This document shows, in pieces, positions 18,445 through 27,950 of a stretch of 64,000 nt of DNA. The notes under the pieces were generated by a model. That model was given only the letters and a program-made list of their open reading frames with translations. It did not search any database and was not told the DNA's origin. Position 1 is the first letter of the stretch. Every line of letters starts with the position of its first letter. Source of the DNA: Nostoc sp. TCL26-01 (GTDB lineage Bacteria; Cyanobacteriota; Cyanobacteriia; Cyanobacteriales; Nostocaceae); contig NZ_CP040297.1 of the NCBI RefSeq assembly GCF_013393945.1, positions 5,807,296 to 5,871,295 on the forward strand, given 5' to 3'. The position numbers were made by a program, and so were the translations under genes.

Positions 18445-19317
18445 TTACTCAATCAAAAATTGATAAATAGCCTCATAAGTTTCCTCTGGTGCTTCTTCCG
18501 GTAAAAAATGACCGCAAGGAATTCCTTTACCTTGCACATCATTAGCTCTTTCTTGCCAAGTTGCTAAAACGTCGTACTTGTGTCCAATAATTCCCTTTTC
18601 ACCCCAAAGTACCAACACTGGACAGGAAATTTTTTGTTCCATATCCAATTCATCATGTTCTAAATCAATTGTTGCCGCCGCACGATAATCTTCGCAAGTT
18701 GCATGAATCACAGCCGGGTCACAAAAACACCGAATATACTCAGCTAAAGCTTCAGGAGTAAAAGCAGCAAAATCTTTACCCCATTGCTGCAAACATCGGC
18801 GTAAATAGTATTCAGGATTGGCTTTAATCAGCGTTTCTGGTAAGTTGTCAGGCTGGATTAAAAAGAACCAGTGATAATATGCTCTAGCCAATTCTTGATC
18901 AGCCGTTGCATACATCTTATAAGTTGGGACAATATCTAATAAGATTAATTTTCTTACATAATCAGGATGATCCAGTGCCAGGCGATGACTAACTCGCGCT
19001 CCTCTGTCATGACCAACGACAAAAAATTTGTCGTATCCCAAATTCAACATCACCTCAATTTGGTCTTGTGCCATGACTCGTTTTGAATAACTGATGTGTT
19101 GAGAACTGCTACTTGGTTTTGAACTATCCCCGTATCCTCGCAAATCAGTTGCCACTACAGTAAAATCTCTAGCTAAAAGGGGTGCTATCTTATGCCACAT
19201 GACATGAGTTTGAGGATAGCCATGCAATAGGAGTAACGGCAAACCATCACCACCTTTGATTACATTGATTTGAACTTTATTTGTATCAATGATTATTTGT
19301 TCAAAGTTAGGAAACAT
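18445..19317 (-). CDS. Alpha/beta hydrolase, haloacetate-dehalogenase/epoxide-hydrolase type
   Basis: A 290-residue alpha/beta hydrolase. The oxyanion motif is HGYPQTHVMW and the nucleophile elbow is VGHDRGARVSH, with Asp104 as nucleophile, which separates it from serine esterases and matches haloalkane/fluoroacetate dehalogenases and epoxide hydrolases. RDFTVVATDLRGYGDSSKP is typical of that group. The catalytic His is in PCGHFLPEEAP near the C-terminus. The true substrate cannot be told from the sequence. No obvious operon partner. Confidence 0.85.
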   Translation of the reverse strand: MFPNFEQIIIDTNKVQINVIKGGDGLPLLLLHGYPQTHVMWHKIAPLLARDFTVVATDLRGYGDSSKPSSSSQHISYSKRVMAQDQIEVMLNLGYDKFFVVGHDRGARVSHRLALDHPDYVRKLILLDIVPTYKMYATADQELARAYYHWFFLIQPDNLPETLIKANPEYYLRRCLQQWGKDFAAFTPEALAEYIRCFCDPAVIHATCEDYRAAATIDLEHDELDMEQKISCPVLVLWGEKGIIGHKYDVLATWQERANDVQGKGIPCGHFLPEEAPEETYEAIYQFLIE

Positions 19318-19640
19318 TTTAAAACTTGAAAATATTTTCTACCAAGTTTTTAGTATTTTTCAAAAAACGTATACATTATTTTTTCCTATTTACAGCTATT
19401 AAAAATAGTCGATTTAAAAGATAAAATAATTATTTTAAGAAATTTAAATAACTATAAAAAAATAGCTAATTGACTAGTAGAATCGCACACAATTAATCTT
19501 GTGTCAATGCGAACTTAATACAGTTTAATGAGTTTAGTTAATCTATGATTTAGAAAAATCATCGTGAACTTTAAGAGGTGTTATCAGAAAGATGTAAGTT
19601 GACTGTGTGCTAACATCAGTGCAAAAAATTAGTTTGCAGG
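19318..19640. other. AT-rich intergenic region with divergent promoters
   Basis: About 320 bp between two divergent genes. Very AT-rich, with no gene or strong hairpin seen. It must contain promoters for the hydrolase and for the permease. Confidence 0.5.
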
Positions 19641-20423
19641 GTGGTAAAATTGCAACAAAAAAAAAATTTAGAGCAATTACGAATTTTACGCTATTTTTCT
19701 GTGTTTCTGCTCTTTGGTCAAGTCTTACTGCATTTAATTCAAGGCAAGACCTATTATCGCAAGATTCTAGAACACATGGTTAGTGTCGGCCCTGGTTCTA
19801 TGTCACCAGTAGTGCTGGTTAGTGTTTTTTCTGGGATGATTTTTACCATTCAAACAGCTAGAGAATTGGTACAATTTGGGGCTGTCAATACTGTAGGTGG
19901 TGCATTTGCCTTAGCTTTTTGTCGAGAATTAGCGCCAATTTTGACAGCTAGTATCATTGCTGGACAAGTAGGTTCCGCTTTTGCGGCTGAAATAGGCGCG
20001 ATGCGTGTAACAGAGCAAATCGATGCGCTTTATATGCTCAGGACTAATCCCATTGATTATTTGGTACTTCCCAGAGTCATTGCTTGTTGTTTGATGATGC
20101 CCATCATGATGATTTTTGCTTTAATTACAGGCATTGCTGGTGGGATTTTTGCTGCATCACAATTGTATCAAGTTGCACCAGAAGTATTTTTAGAGTCAGT
20201 CAGAAGTTTTTTAGAAACATCAGATATATTTATTATCCTGCTAAAAGGCGTAATTTTTGGGGCGATCGTTTCTGTGAATGGTTGTAGTTGGGGACTGACT
20301 ACCAAAGGCGGTGCAAAAGAAGTAGGAGAATCAGCCACAACAGCCGTTGTTAGCACTTGGGTGTCAATTTTTATTATGGATTTTATTTTGACTTTAGTGT
20401 TCTTTGAAAAACCTGTATTTTAA
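19641..20423 (+). CDS. MlaE/Ycf63 family ABC transporter permease
   Basis: A 260-residue integral membrane protein of the MlaE permease family (Ycf63 in plastids, TGD1 in plants), part of lipid-transport ABC systems. The family signature is seen in GPGSMSPVVLVSVFSGMIFTIQTARE and FCRELAPILTASIIAGQVGSAFAAEIG, followed by MRVTEQIDAL and a C-terminal region with GGAKEVGESATTAVV. Five or so hydrophobic segments. It starts with GTG; the ATPase and substrate-binding partners are not adjacent. Works in the envelope, moving lipids between membranes (from family knowledge). Confidence 0.93.
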   Translation: MVKLQQKKNLEQLRILRYFSVFLLFGQVLLHLIQGKTYYRKILEHMVSVGPGSMSPVVLVSVFSGMIFTIQTARELVQFGAVNTVGGAFALAFCRELAPILTASIIAGQVGSAFAAEIGAMRVTEQIDALYMLRTNPIDYLVLPRVIACCLMMPIMMIFALITGIAGGIFAASQLYQVAPEVFLESVRSFLETSDIFIILLKGVIFGAIVSVNGCSWGLTTKGGAKEVGESATTAVVSTWVSIFIMDFILTLVFFEKPVF

Positions 20424-20547
20424 AATTTTTGACAATTTAGGTATCTAATTAACATTAGTATCTTTTTTCCCTGATGGTCGGACTTTGATAAGTAGAAGCA
20501 AAGATAAAACAATTTAGAATAAAGGTGTAGTTACCCATGCTTGTAAA

Positions 20548-21333
20548 ATGCCTTCCCCGTTCCCCGGTATGAACCCATATCTTGAAGGCTACCTGTGGAG
20601 TGACGTACACAATGCCCTTGCTAGCAAAATTCGTACTTTCCTCGTCCCACAACTGCGACCCAAATATGCTGCACGACTGGAAGTATATGTTGTGGAAGAT
20701 ATTTCTCCTGCCAGTGAAATTGGTATTTTGTATCCAGATGTCGAGGTATTGCAGATAAGACAACGCCGCGATGTAACTCCGACTACCCCCACATCAAATA
20801 TTGCCACAACCCCCGCACCACTAACGCTTCCAGTAATTCAACCAGTCGAAGTCCACATCCCCACAGTTGAAATTCGGGATACCGCAAATAACATATTAGT
20901 CAGCTGTATCGAAATTCTCTTCCCCGTAAACAAACGCGAACCAGGTATTACAGACTATCGTAAGAAACGCCAGCGTTTGTATAATGCTAATGTTCATCTC
21001 ATTGAAATTGACTTGCTGCGTCGGGGAAATCGACCATTTAACCATCCCCGTCTTCCAGATGTTCCCTACTTGATTACTTTAACGCGAGCTGAGTCTGGAG
21101 TAATCGAGGTGTGGCCTGTGATGTTACAAGATACTCTCCCGACGATACCTGTTCCTCTCAGGGAAGGCGACTCTGATGCTGTACTGGAGTTGCAAGCTGT
21201 GCTAAATACCATCTATGACGAAGCTGGCTATGATTTATCGATAGATTACACTCAATCTCCACCCCCACCAACATTGAGTGATATGGATATCAATTGGATA
21301 CATACACAATTGGGAAACTTTTCTACGAGTTAA
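20548..21333 (+). CDS. DUF4058 family protein
   Basis: A 261-residue protein with the hallmark start MPSPFPGMNPYLE followed by W.DVHN, which marks the DUF4058 family, abundant in multiple copies in cyanobacteria and planctomycetes. A conserved central part reads SCIEILFPVNKREPG...YRKKRQ and LIEIDLLRRG, resembling a restriction-endonuclease-like core with acidic and lysine residues. Function unknown. Single gene. Confidence 0.9.
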   Translation: MPSPFPGMNPYLEGYLWSDVHNALASKIRTFLVPQLRPKYAARLEVYVVEDISPASEIGILYPDVEVLQIRQRRDVTPTTPTSNIATTPAPLTLPVIQPVEVHIPTVEIRDTANNILVSCIEILFPVNKREPGITDYRKKRQRLYNANVHLIEIDLLRRGNRPFNHPRLPDVPYLITLTRAESGVIEVWPVMLQDTLPTIPVPLREGDSDAVLELQAVLNTIYDEAGYDLSIDYTQSPPPPTLSDMDINWIHTQLGNFSTS

Positions 21334-21976
21334 TCATTGCTTGTGGGAATTTTTCTGCCTGCATTCTTCAAATTGGTATAACTTTAACCCAGTAGTATAA
21401 ATTTTTGGTTTCACTACGTTGCACTCAACCTACAGCTAATTGAGCAAATTTCCTTTACTTTTCTTAATATATTTTGCTTTCTTGACATCGATAAATTTGG
21501 CAATCAATTTACTCTGCTGGAAAAAACAAAATTTTTATAATTAAATTATTAATTCAGTTTGCAAATTATGTTTAGTAAAAATAAACACGTAGTAATATAC
21601 TAAAATTAGTATTATCACTAAAAGATCATTATAAATATTTTAGTATTTAAAAGATGAAACAACGAATTATTAAGTGTTTTGCTATTTAGTCATTTGATAA
21701 CCTTGTGGGAATCAAAGTGTTATTTCTTACATATATTTAACTAAGATGAGAGCAGTAAAAATGTACTTTTCTTATCAGAAATTTTATTTCAGTATTCTGT
21801 GTAACCGAATCTGGGCTAAATTCATCGAATCTTCAGAAAGAAATATTTTGTTTCATAAACTGAAACAGCTAAAGTTTTGTTAAGATGCAAGTACTAGCAG
21901 TTTCTCGACGGAATTCCTGACTCGGAAGGTGGAGAAATAGAAAGTACTAGCACCACAGAATTCAACAGGTGAAGCA
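21334..21976. other. AT-rich intergenic region upstream of a small membrane protein gene
   Basis: About 640 bp of AT-rich DNA without a recognisable gene up to the small reading frame at 21977. The motif AAGTACTAGCA occurs at about 21888 and again, as AAAGTACTAGCA, at about 21940, so a direct repeat precedes the small gene and may be regulatory. Confidence 0.45.
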
Positions 21977-22114
21977 ATGACCACCTATATTTTCTTCGGC
22001 GATGCCCTACGGATGTTGACCAATGCCTATCTGTTATCAGCAGTACTCTTGATAGCAGTCTCTGGTATAGGTTTGGCAGTGATCGAAACATTTGAGAAAA
22101 CAGGACAACGCTAA
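21977..22114 (+). CDS. Small single-span membrane protein (45 aa), unknown
   Basis: A 45-codon frame starting at ATG 21977 and ending TAA 22112-22114, too short for usual gene finders. The product has one long hydrophobic stretch (YLLSAVLLIAVSGIGLAVI, residues about 18-36) flanked by a short N-terminus and a charged EKTGQR tail, which is what a small thylakoid or envelope subunit looks like. A GGTGAAG ribosome-site-like sequence lies 6 bases upstream. I do not recognise the family. Next gene is 175 bp downstream on the same strand. Confidence 0.55.
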   Translation: MTTYIFFGDALRMLTNAYLLSAVLLIAVSGIGLAVIETFEKTGQR

Positions 22115-22289
22115 ATTCAGCTTTAACATCGTGCTTTTAGTGAAAAGCTGTTGTTTGTTGATGTTCAGAGTCGAAAAATCCTGGGAACACTAAAACCAGA
22201 AAGTCTCACGGCGATACAGGCTCTTGTGTCAGTCTAAAACCAACAGGTGACTGTACCGCTATTGAGATCCCCATCCAGGAGCGACTATC

Positions 22290-22736
22290 ATGAATCTACT
22301 AGACACTGTCCTGGGCAGAGAAAATCCAGCCCCAGAGGTACTTAGTTCTGCGGAAGCGTTCGTTGCTATTGTCCTACTCGCAACAGCGTCAGATGGTTAT
22401 ATGTCTCATGAGCAAGAGCATTCTGTCTCTTGCGTGCTGTCTCAGTCAAGGCTGTTGAGAAACTACTCTCAAGATACTATCAAAAATTTGTGTGACAGAA
22501 TCTTGAGTATTCTCCGACACGATGGTTTTAATGTCTTGTTTAATCTGGCTAAAGATTCTCTATCTGTTGATTTACGAGAAACGGCTTTTGCTGTAGCGAC
22601 TGATTTAGTCTTCAGCGAAGGATGCGTTACAGATGAAGAAATAAGTTTTTTACATGATTTATATCAAGCTTTAAGTATTTCTCACGATATAGCAGTACGC
22701 ATTTTACAAACTATGTCTGTAAAAAACCAAGGTTAA
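22290..22736 (+). CDS. TerB-like tellurite-resistance family protein
   Basis: A 148-residue, all-helical protein resembling TerB: AFVAIVLLATASDGYMSHEQE near the N-terminus and a second acidic repeat DLVFSEGCVTDEEISFL near residue 115. TerB folds bind metal through acidic residues at the membrane face. Many cyanobacterial TerB-like proteins have no tie to tellurite. A good ribosome site (CCAGGAGCGACTATC) precedes ATG. Role unknown. Confidence 0.78.
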   Translation: MNLLDTVLGRENPAPEVLSSAEAFVAIVLLATASDGYMSHEQEHSVSCVLSQSRLLRNYSQDTIKNLCDRILSILRHDGFNVLFNLAKDSLSVDLRETAFAVATDLVFSEGCVTDEEISFLHDLYQALSISHDIAVRILQTMSVKNQG

Positions 22737-22843
22737 ACTGACTATAAAATTATTTCTGGCAATTATTCAGTGATAATTACTAATTAGCCTATATACTTAG
22801 TGTGCCAAAGACGTTTAGCTGCTTTGGCTTTATTTTTGAGGGG

Positions 22844-22864
22844 AATGCTGATTTGATCAGCATT
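22844..22864 (+). promoter_or_regulatory. Perfect stem-loop just upstream of murF
   Basis: AATGCTGAT (22844-22852) and its exact complement (22856-22864) enclose TTG. It ends 32 bp before the murF start and has no T-run after it, so it is more likely a leader hairpin or protein-binding palindrome than a terminator of the TerB-like gene. Confidence 0.4.
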
Positions 22865-22896
22865 GCCTGATGGAAAATTTTAAACGTTGATTTTTT

Positions 22897-24255
22897 ATGT
22901 CTTGGTCTGCCAATCTCACCCAAATAATTGAAGTTCTTCAAGCTGAACCGATAAATTTATCTGCAACTACGATCGCCCAAGCAAGTAGTGGTATACAAAC
23001 AGATAGCCGATTTTTAAAATCAGGTGAGGTGTTTGTTGCTTTACGGGGTGAGAAGTTTGACGGACACGAGTTTGTACAAACAGCGATCGCTAATGGTGCT
23101 GTAGCTGCTATTGTTGATTTTGACTACGAAAATCCAGGTTGCCCAGCATTAACAGTCCCAAATACCTTAGAAGCTTATCAAAAATTGGGTAGATGGTGGC
23201 GCGATCGCTTCGACATCCCGGTGATTGGGGTAACTGGTTCGGTGGGTAAAACCACAACGAAGGAACTGATTGCTGCTGTATTAGGTACAAAGGGTAAAGT
23301 CCACAAGACTTACGGGAATTTTAATAATGAAATTGGTGTACCCAAAACTTTGTTAGAACTCGATGGTGAGCATGACTACGCTGTAATTGAAATGGCAATG
23401 CGCGGTAGAGGACAAATTGCCGAACTCACCCAAATAGCCCATCCGACAATTGGCGTAATTACCAATGTTGGCACAGCACATATTGAGTTACTGGGTTCAG
23501 AAGCAGCCATCGCCGAGGCAAAATGTGAGTTACTAGTAGAAATGCCCCAGGATAGTGTGGCTATTCTCAACTATGACAATCCTTTATTAATGACAACAGC
23601 AGCGAAGGTTTGGCAAGGAGAGGTTTTAACCTATGGTTTATCTGGTGGTGATATTCAAGGAACCCTGATTGATCACACAACGGTAGAAGTTGCAGGGATC
23701 AAATTACCTTTACCCTTGGTTGGTCGCCATAATGCCACTAACTATTTAGCAGCCCTAGCTGTGGCCAAGGTTTTGGGGATTGACTGGACGAGCTTGCAAG
23801 ACGGTGTGACTGTGAATATGCCGACGGGGCGATCGCAGCGTTTTCTTTTGTCCCACGATGTCTTAATCTTAGATGAGACATACAATGCTGCACCAGAAGC
23901 TATGCTAGCAGCCTTACAATTACTCGCAGATACACCAGGAAAGCGGAAAATTGCCGTGTTGGGAGCAATGAAAGAATTGGGAGAGCTATCACCACAATTA
24001 CACCAGCGAGTCGGCGAAACAGTTAAGAATTTAAACTTAGATGGCTTATTGGTGTTGGTTGATAGTGAAGATGCCGAAACCATAGCCAAAAGCGCAGTGG
24101 GAATTCCATCAGAATGCTTTGCTACTCACGCTGATTTGGTGGCACGATTAAAGACATTTGTGCAAACAGGCGATCGTTTATTATTCAAAGCAGCTCATTC
24201 TGTAGGATTAGATCGGGTAGTGAGTCAGTTACGTGCAGAATGGGAAAATGTCTAG
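22897..24255 (+). CDS. murF: UDP-N-acetylmuramoyl-tripeptide--D-alanyl-D-alanine ligase
   Basis: Adds the D-Ala-D-Ala dipeptide to the UDP-MurNAc-tripeptide in the cytoplasm, the last cytoplasmic step of the peptidoglycan stem. The 452-residue protein has the N-terminal substrate domain (TDSRFLKSGEVFVALRGEKFDGH), the ATP-binding motif GVTGSVGKTTTKE (residues about 108-120), and the Mur ligase centre YGNFNNEIGVPKT, plus C-terminal DETYNAAPEA. Length normal. Its last bases overlap the next gene's start (ATGTCTAG), so both are translationally coupled. Confidence 0.97.
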   Translation: MSWSANLTQIIEVLQAEPINLSATTIAQASSGIQTDSRFLKSGEVFVALRGEKFDGHEFVQTAIANGAVAAIVDFDYENPGCPALTVPNTLEAYQKLGRWWRDRFDIPVIGVTGSVGKTTTKELIAAVLGTKGKVHKTYGNFNNEIGVPKTLLELDGEHDYAVIEMAMRGRGQIAELTQIAHPTIGVITNVGTAHIELLGSEAAIAEAKCELLVEMPQDSVAILNYDNPLLMTTAAKVWQGEVLTYGLSGGDIQGTLIDHTTVEVAGIKLPLPLVGRHNATNYLAALAVAKVLGIDWTSLQDGVTVNMPTGRSQRFLLSHDVLILDETYNAAPEAMLAALQLLADTPGKRKIAVLGAMKELGELSPQLHQRVGETVKNLNLDGLLVLVDSEDAETIAKSAVGIPSECFATHADLVARLKTFVQTGDRLLFKAAHSVGLDRVVSQLRAEWENV

Positions 24256-24904
24256 TAGATATATCTATCTTCACGGCTTTGCATCTAGTCCCAAATCGGC
24301 TAAAGCACAAGATATGAGTCAGCGCTTTGCCCAAATTTCCACCCAGTTAACAATTCCTGACTTAAATGCTGGTGACTTTTCCCAGTTGACCATTACCCGG
24401 CAAATTCAGCAAGTTGCTGCCATAATTCTGAAAGATTCTCTACCAGTGACACTCATTGGTTCCAGTTTGGGTGGCTTGACGGCGGCTCACTTGGCACAGC
24501 AATATTCACAAGTGGAACGCTTAGTATTATTAGCACCAGCCTTTGGTTTTTTATCTCATTGGTTGCCAAAATTAGGAGAAGAAACAGTACAACGTTGGCA
24601 ACAAACAGGATATGAACTGGTATACCACTATGGTGAAGGGCGATCGCTACCTCTAAGTTATAATTTCGTGACAGATGCAACTCAATATTCCGAAAATATC
24701 TTGCAACGCCCCATTTCGACATTAATTATTCATGGCACACAAGACGAAGTTATCCCCATCATAGCTAGCCGTGACTTTGGGCGATCGCGCCCTTGGGTAG
24801 AATTAGTTGAATTAGACAGCGATCATAGTCTCAGTAATGTTACGGAAGAAATTTGGCAAGCAATTCGTTTATTCTGCCAGTTACCCGAAAGCGGTAAAAT
24901 ATGA
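24248..24904 (+). CDS. YqiA/YcfP-like alpha/beta hydrolase
   Basis: A small (218-residue) alpha/beta hydrolase of the YqiA type. The start YIYLHGFASSPKSAKAQ contains the oxyanion HGF motif, the nucleophile elbow is LIGSSLGGLTA (Ser73), and the acid and base residues are in HGTQDEVIP and DSDHSL. I chose the ATG at 24248, overlapping the murF stop, because it leads straight into the conserved strand; an in-frame ATG exists at 24233. Esterase-type activity likely; substrate unknown. Confidence 0.85.
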   Translation: MSSRYIYLHGFASSPKSAKAQDMSQRFAQISTQLTIPDLNAGDFSQLTITRQIQQVAAIILKDSLPVTLIGSSLGGLTAAHLAQQYSQVERLVLLAPAFGFLSHWLPKLGEETVQRWQQTGYELVYHYGEGRSLPLSYNFVTDATQYSENILQRPISTLIIHGTQDEVIPIIASRDFGRSRPWVELVELDSDHSLSNVTEEIWQAIRLFCQLPESGKI

Positions 24905-24989
24905 AGTCCTAGTTCATAGTCAACATTTCATAGTCTAAATTCCATCTGTTGACTAATGACTATTGACTATTGACTATTGACTAAAAACC

Positions 24990-26144
24990 ATGCTTCCCTT
25001 TATTCGCTCAGATTTAGCTGAATTTACTGCTTATAAACCCCATCCCAGCAGCGACACAGCCGCCGCCGTTCCAGCCCAGTTGGATCGCCTGGATACGAAT
25101 GAAAGCCCCTATGATTTACCTATAGAGTTAAAACAAAAGTTAGCCTGGACTTATCAACAAATCATAGAAACTAATCGTTATCCCGACGGTGGACATGAGA
25201 CACTCAAGAAGGCGATCGCTGAATATGTCAACGAGTCAGCTGGTGTTTCCCCATCGTTGTTTACTAGTGCCAATATATCCGTGGGTAATGGTTCGGATGA
25301 ACTGATTCGTTCTCTATTAATTGCCACCTGTCTAGGAAGAGAGGGGGCAATCCTCGTAGCTAATCCCACCTTTTCTATGTATGGGATTTTAGCACAAACC
25401 TTGGGTATTCCTGTGGTAGCAGTCAACCGCAACCAGACTAATTTTGCCATAGACTTAACCGCAGCTCAATCAGCGATCGCCCAAACTCACAACCCACCGA
25501 TTCGCGTGGTGTTTGTAGTTCATCCCAATTCTCCCACAGCTAACCCCTTAACTCCAGATGAGTTGGCATGGTTAAAAAGTTTAAGTGAGCAAATTTTAGT
25601 CGTCATTGATGAAGCTTACTTTGAATTTAGCCAAACTACCCTAGTAAGTGAATTAGCTCAACGTCCTAACTGGGTAATTTTACGGACATTTTCCAAAGCC
25701 TTCCGCTTGGCGGCCATGCGCGTTGGCTATTGTGTCGCTCATCCAGAAGCGATCGCTATTTTAGAAAAAGTCCGCTTACCTTACAATTTACCTAGTTTCT
25801 CAATGGCAGCTGCTCTAGTTGCTTTACAAAATCGGTCAATTTTACTAGAGTCAATTACTCAAATCCTGGATGAAAGAACTAAATTAATTACCGCCTTCTC
25901 TCAACATCCAGCCTTACAAGTCGCAGAAAGTGCAGCTAACTTTATCTTCCTCCGTCTCCAAGCAAATAACTCTGACCTACAAGCAACTACTTTAAACAAT
26001 CTTCATCAACAACTCAAAAATTCTGGAACTTTAGTCCGCGCCATTAGTGGCGGATTGCGAATTACTATCGGTTCACCCGCAGAAAACACCCGCACCCTAG
26101 AACATATACAAGCTGCTTTAGAAAATATAGACGCTCAAGCCTAG
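24990..26144 (+). CDS. hisC: Histidinol-phosphate aminotransferase
   Basis: PLP enzyme that converts imidazole-acetol phosphate plus glutamate to histidinol phosphate, the seventh step of histidine synthesis. The 384-residue fold-type I aminotransferase shows LDTNESPYDLP and NRYPDGGHETLKKAI at the N-terminus, ISVGNGSDELI for cofactor binding, VHPNSPTANPLT, DEAYFEFS, and the PLP lysine in RTFSKAFRLAAMRVGY (Lys236). The spacer upstream has TTGACTA-type tandem repeats. HisC and related aromatic aminotransferases are hard to separate; HisC is most likely. Confidence 0.92.
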   Translation: MLPFIRSDLAEFTAYKPHPSSDTAAAVPAQLDRLDTNESPYDLPIELKQKLAWTYQQIIETNRYPDGGHETLKKAIAEYVNESAGVSPSLFTSANISVGNGSDELIRSLLIATCLGREGAILVANPTFSMYGILAQTLGIPVVAVNRNQTNFAIDLTAAQSAIAQTHNPPIRVVFVVHPNSPTANPLTPDELAWLKSLSEQILVVIDEAYFEFSQTTLVSELAQRPNWVILRTFSKAFRLAAMRVGYCVAHPEAIAILEKVRLPYNLPSFSMAAALVALQNRSILLESITQILDERTKLITAFSQHPALQVAESAANFIFLRLQANNSDLQATTLNNLHQQLKNSGTLVRAISGGLRITIGSPAENTRTLEHIQAALENIDAQA

Positions 26145-26504
26145 TACAACATAGTAATTATGCAGGCGCAAGCCTTCCTGTAGGGTATTACATAGCTTGC
26201 TTCCGCGTAGCGGTATTACAAATTACGCTTGATGTGAATTAAAAACGCTTCTCTCCCCGTAAGGGTTTCAGAGGTTTTTAAAATTGTAGTTTTGAAGCCA
26301 CAGATGAAATTACAAGGATTTCGACACTCAATTTACATTAGACGTAAATTACGAATTACAAATTACGTCTGATGTGAATTACAAAAATCAACGATATGTC
26401 GAGGATTCTGGTGCGGTAGAGACGTTGCAATGCAACGTCTCTACAACGATAAATGTAGGGTTTTCGTCTTTAATACACATTAGGCGTAAATTACGAATTA
26501 CGAA
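26145..26504. repeat. Repeat-rich intergenic region
   Basis: About 360 bp filled with dispersed repeats: several AATTACGAATTAC-type units (26348-26370 and 26488-26512), the segment ATAGCTTGCTTCCGCGTAGCGG, and a perfect palindrome described separately. A 270-bp open frame across 26374-26643 is made of these repeats and is not a real gene. Confidence 0.7.
26416..26444. repeat. Perfect 29-bp palindrome
   Basis: GTAGAGACGTTGCA (26416-26429) and its exact complement (26431-26444) are separated by one A. Such GTAGAGACG palindromes look like dispersed small inverted repeats; in RNA it would form a 14-bp hairpin and could end transcripts of the convergent genes on each side. Confidence 0.75.
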
Positions 26505-27056
26505 TTACGAATACCTTCCTTCTGTATCGCTACCCCAACGGCGCACCATTCCCACCGTCTGCGGTAGTACTCCCACCAACAACGCGAAAACAACATCGGG
26601 CAAATTAGCTACCATTTTGGCAGGAAAGTATTGTTCAAACTGATCTAAAATCTTTTGCACTCGCTGCTGAGGTAATGGATTCTCTGTAATTTGCTTAATT
26701 AATCTAATCCACTGTCTCCTAATTAAGTAAGCTTTTTGCCTTTCTTCATAGGATTCGGACTTGAGTAAAGATAAGTTACCAATAGGTATGACTTTTTGAC
26801 AATCACAATCGTATTCTCCACCAACTGCTGCCCCTGGCCCGGCAAATTCTGCATGGTAGCGCTTAAACAGTATTAGTCCGTTCCGCCTACGACTATTAAT
26901 AATAAAAACTTCTCCACTTCGCAGAAGTGTTAAAACATCTGGGCTATGCGACTGCTCAGTCCCATCTAACATGACAAAATCGTCAAGGCAATTTGTCTCA
27001 GGGTAGTAAGTTGATACCATAGTAGTTTGATAGCGGCGGAGTTTTTCGCTATCCAT
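26505..27056 (-). CDS. Conserved hypothetical protein, possible DNA-binding C-terminus
   Basis: A 183-residue protein I cannot assign. The N-terminal half is beta-rich with GEVFIINSRRRNGLILFKRYH; the C-terminal half is helical with a Gln-Arg-rich stretch and ends in NLPDVVFALLVGVLPQTVGMVRR. That last part has the length and pattern of a Crp-type helix-turn-helix, so a small regulator is possible (weak inference). A CDCQ pair of cysteines sits at about residues 83-85. Codon use is like the neighbours. Repeats abut its 3' end. Confidence 0.6.
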   Translation of the reverse strand: MDSEKLRRYQTTMVSTYYPETNCLDDFVMLDGTEQSHSPDVLTLLRSGEVFIINSRRRNGLILFKRYHAEFAGPGAAVGGEYDCDCQKVIPIGNLSLLKSESYEERQKAYLIRRQWIRLIKQITENPLPQQRVQKILDQFEQYFPAKMVANLPDVVFALLVGVLPQTVGMVRRWGSDTEGRYS

Positions 27057-27950
27057 GTTGTTTCAAACTTTTTAGTAACTGAGTTGTGTGGACGACTTAA
27101 AGTGGACATTTGTGATTAGATCCACCAAAGTATTGGGTGTTTCTTAGTAAAAAAAATTGATTGTTCAATTTAACTAAGATTATAAATAAACTTAAACAAG
27201 CTATTAATTCAGTTAACCACATCTTAGGTTGATTAATTGAAATTGTCTCTAAATTATGCACAAAAATTTTTAAAGTTTTAATAAAGTTGAATATCTTAAA
27301 CAACAAGTTATTGTAAGGATTAAGATTTTTATTAAGCGTATTTTTACTGATGTCACAATTATAGTTAATATTTTATGTTTTACAATATTTGTGGTTTAAA
27401 AATTTAGACTAAACCCAAAGCCCGTGTGGTAGCTTATCTATACAGACTCATTTTTATCTCATTTTTTGGTAATTGACATCAAGAAGATATTATAAAAAAT
27501 TGTAGACAAAATAATATCAACATATCAACAGTAAAATTAGCCATACTCCATGTCCAAGCTTTGCTCTGAGTGATGATATCGCCATCGCTTACCCTGGATG
27601 AAATGCTATCCTATGGCTGTCTATGAGTCCAGGGAAAGACAAAAATCATCGACTTATGTGATTGACTAATTGCCATAATCGTGAATCTTCATCTTGATAT
27701 TCCTGTTCAGATATTGCTGACGTAGATGAATTTACTCTACTTTGGATGACTCATCGTTGATGACTTTTATTCACTGATCTTCCTTAACAAAATTAATCAG
27801 GCATAAGTGTGATTTGTCTGAGGAAAAAACTGCTTACAGAGAATAATATAATAAAGTCAGTTAATTGATATTAGTTTTTTGTTTGGTGTAGGAGTATTGC
27901 CTGGAGTAGGCGATCGCCAGGGTAATATTTTTCCTTTTATAAAAGAAAAA
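27057..27950. other. Long AT-rich gene-free region
   Basis: Nearly 900 bp with no supported gene. The open frame at 27097-27306 (minus) is AT-rich, mostly Leu/Ile/Asn/Lys, and not convincing. The part 27545-27760 is less AT-rich and contains TGATATCGCCATCGC and short inverted segments; a small RNA is possible but I cannot show one. Confidence 0.4.

Noticed and set aside
26374..26643. Open frame of 89 codons on the plus strand
   Set aside because: Made of intergenic repeats and overlaps the 3' end of the minus-strand gene at 26505; no protein-like features.
27097..27306. Open frame of 69 codons on the minus strand
   Set aside because: AT-rich, low-complexity Leu/Ile/Lys/Asn content and no ribosome site; likely chance.
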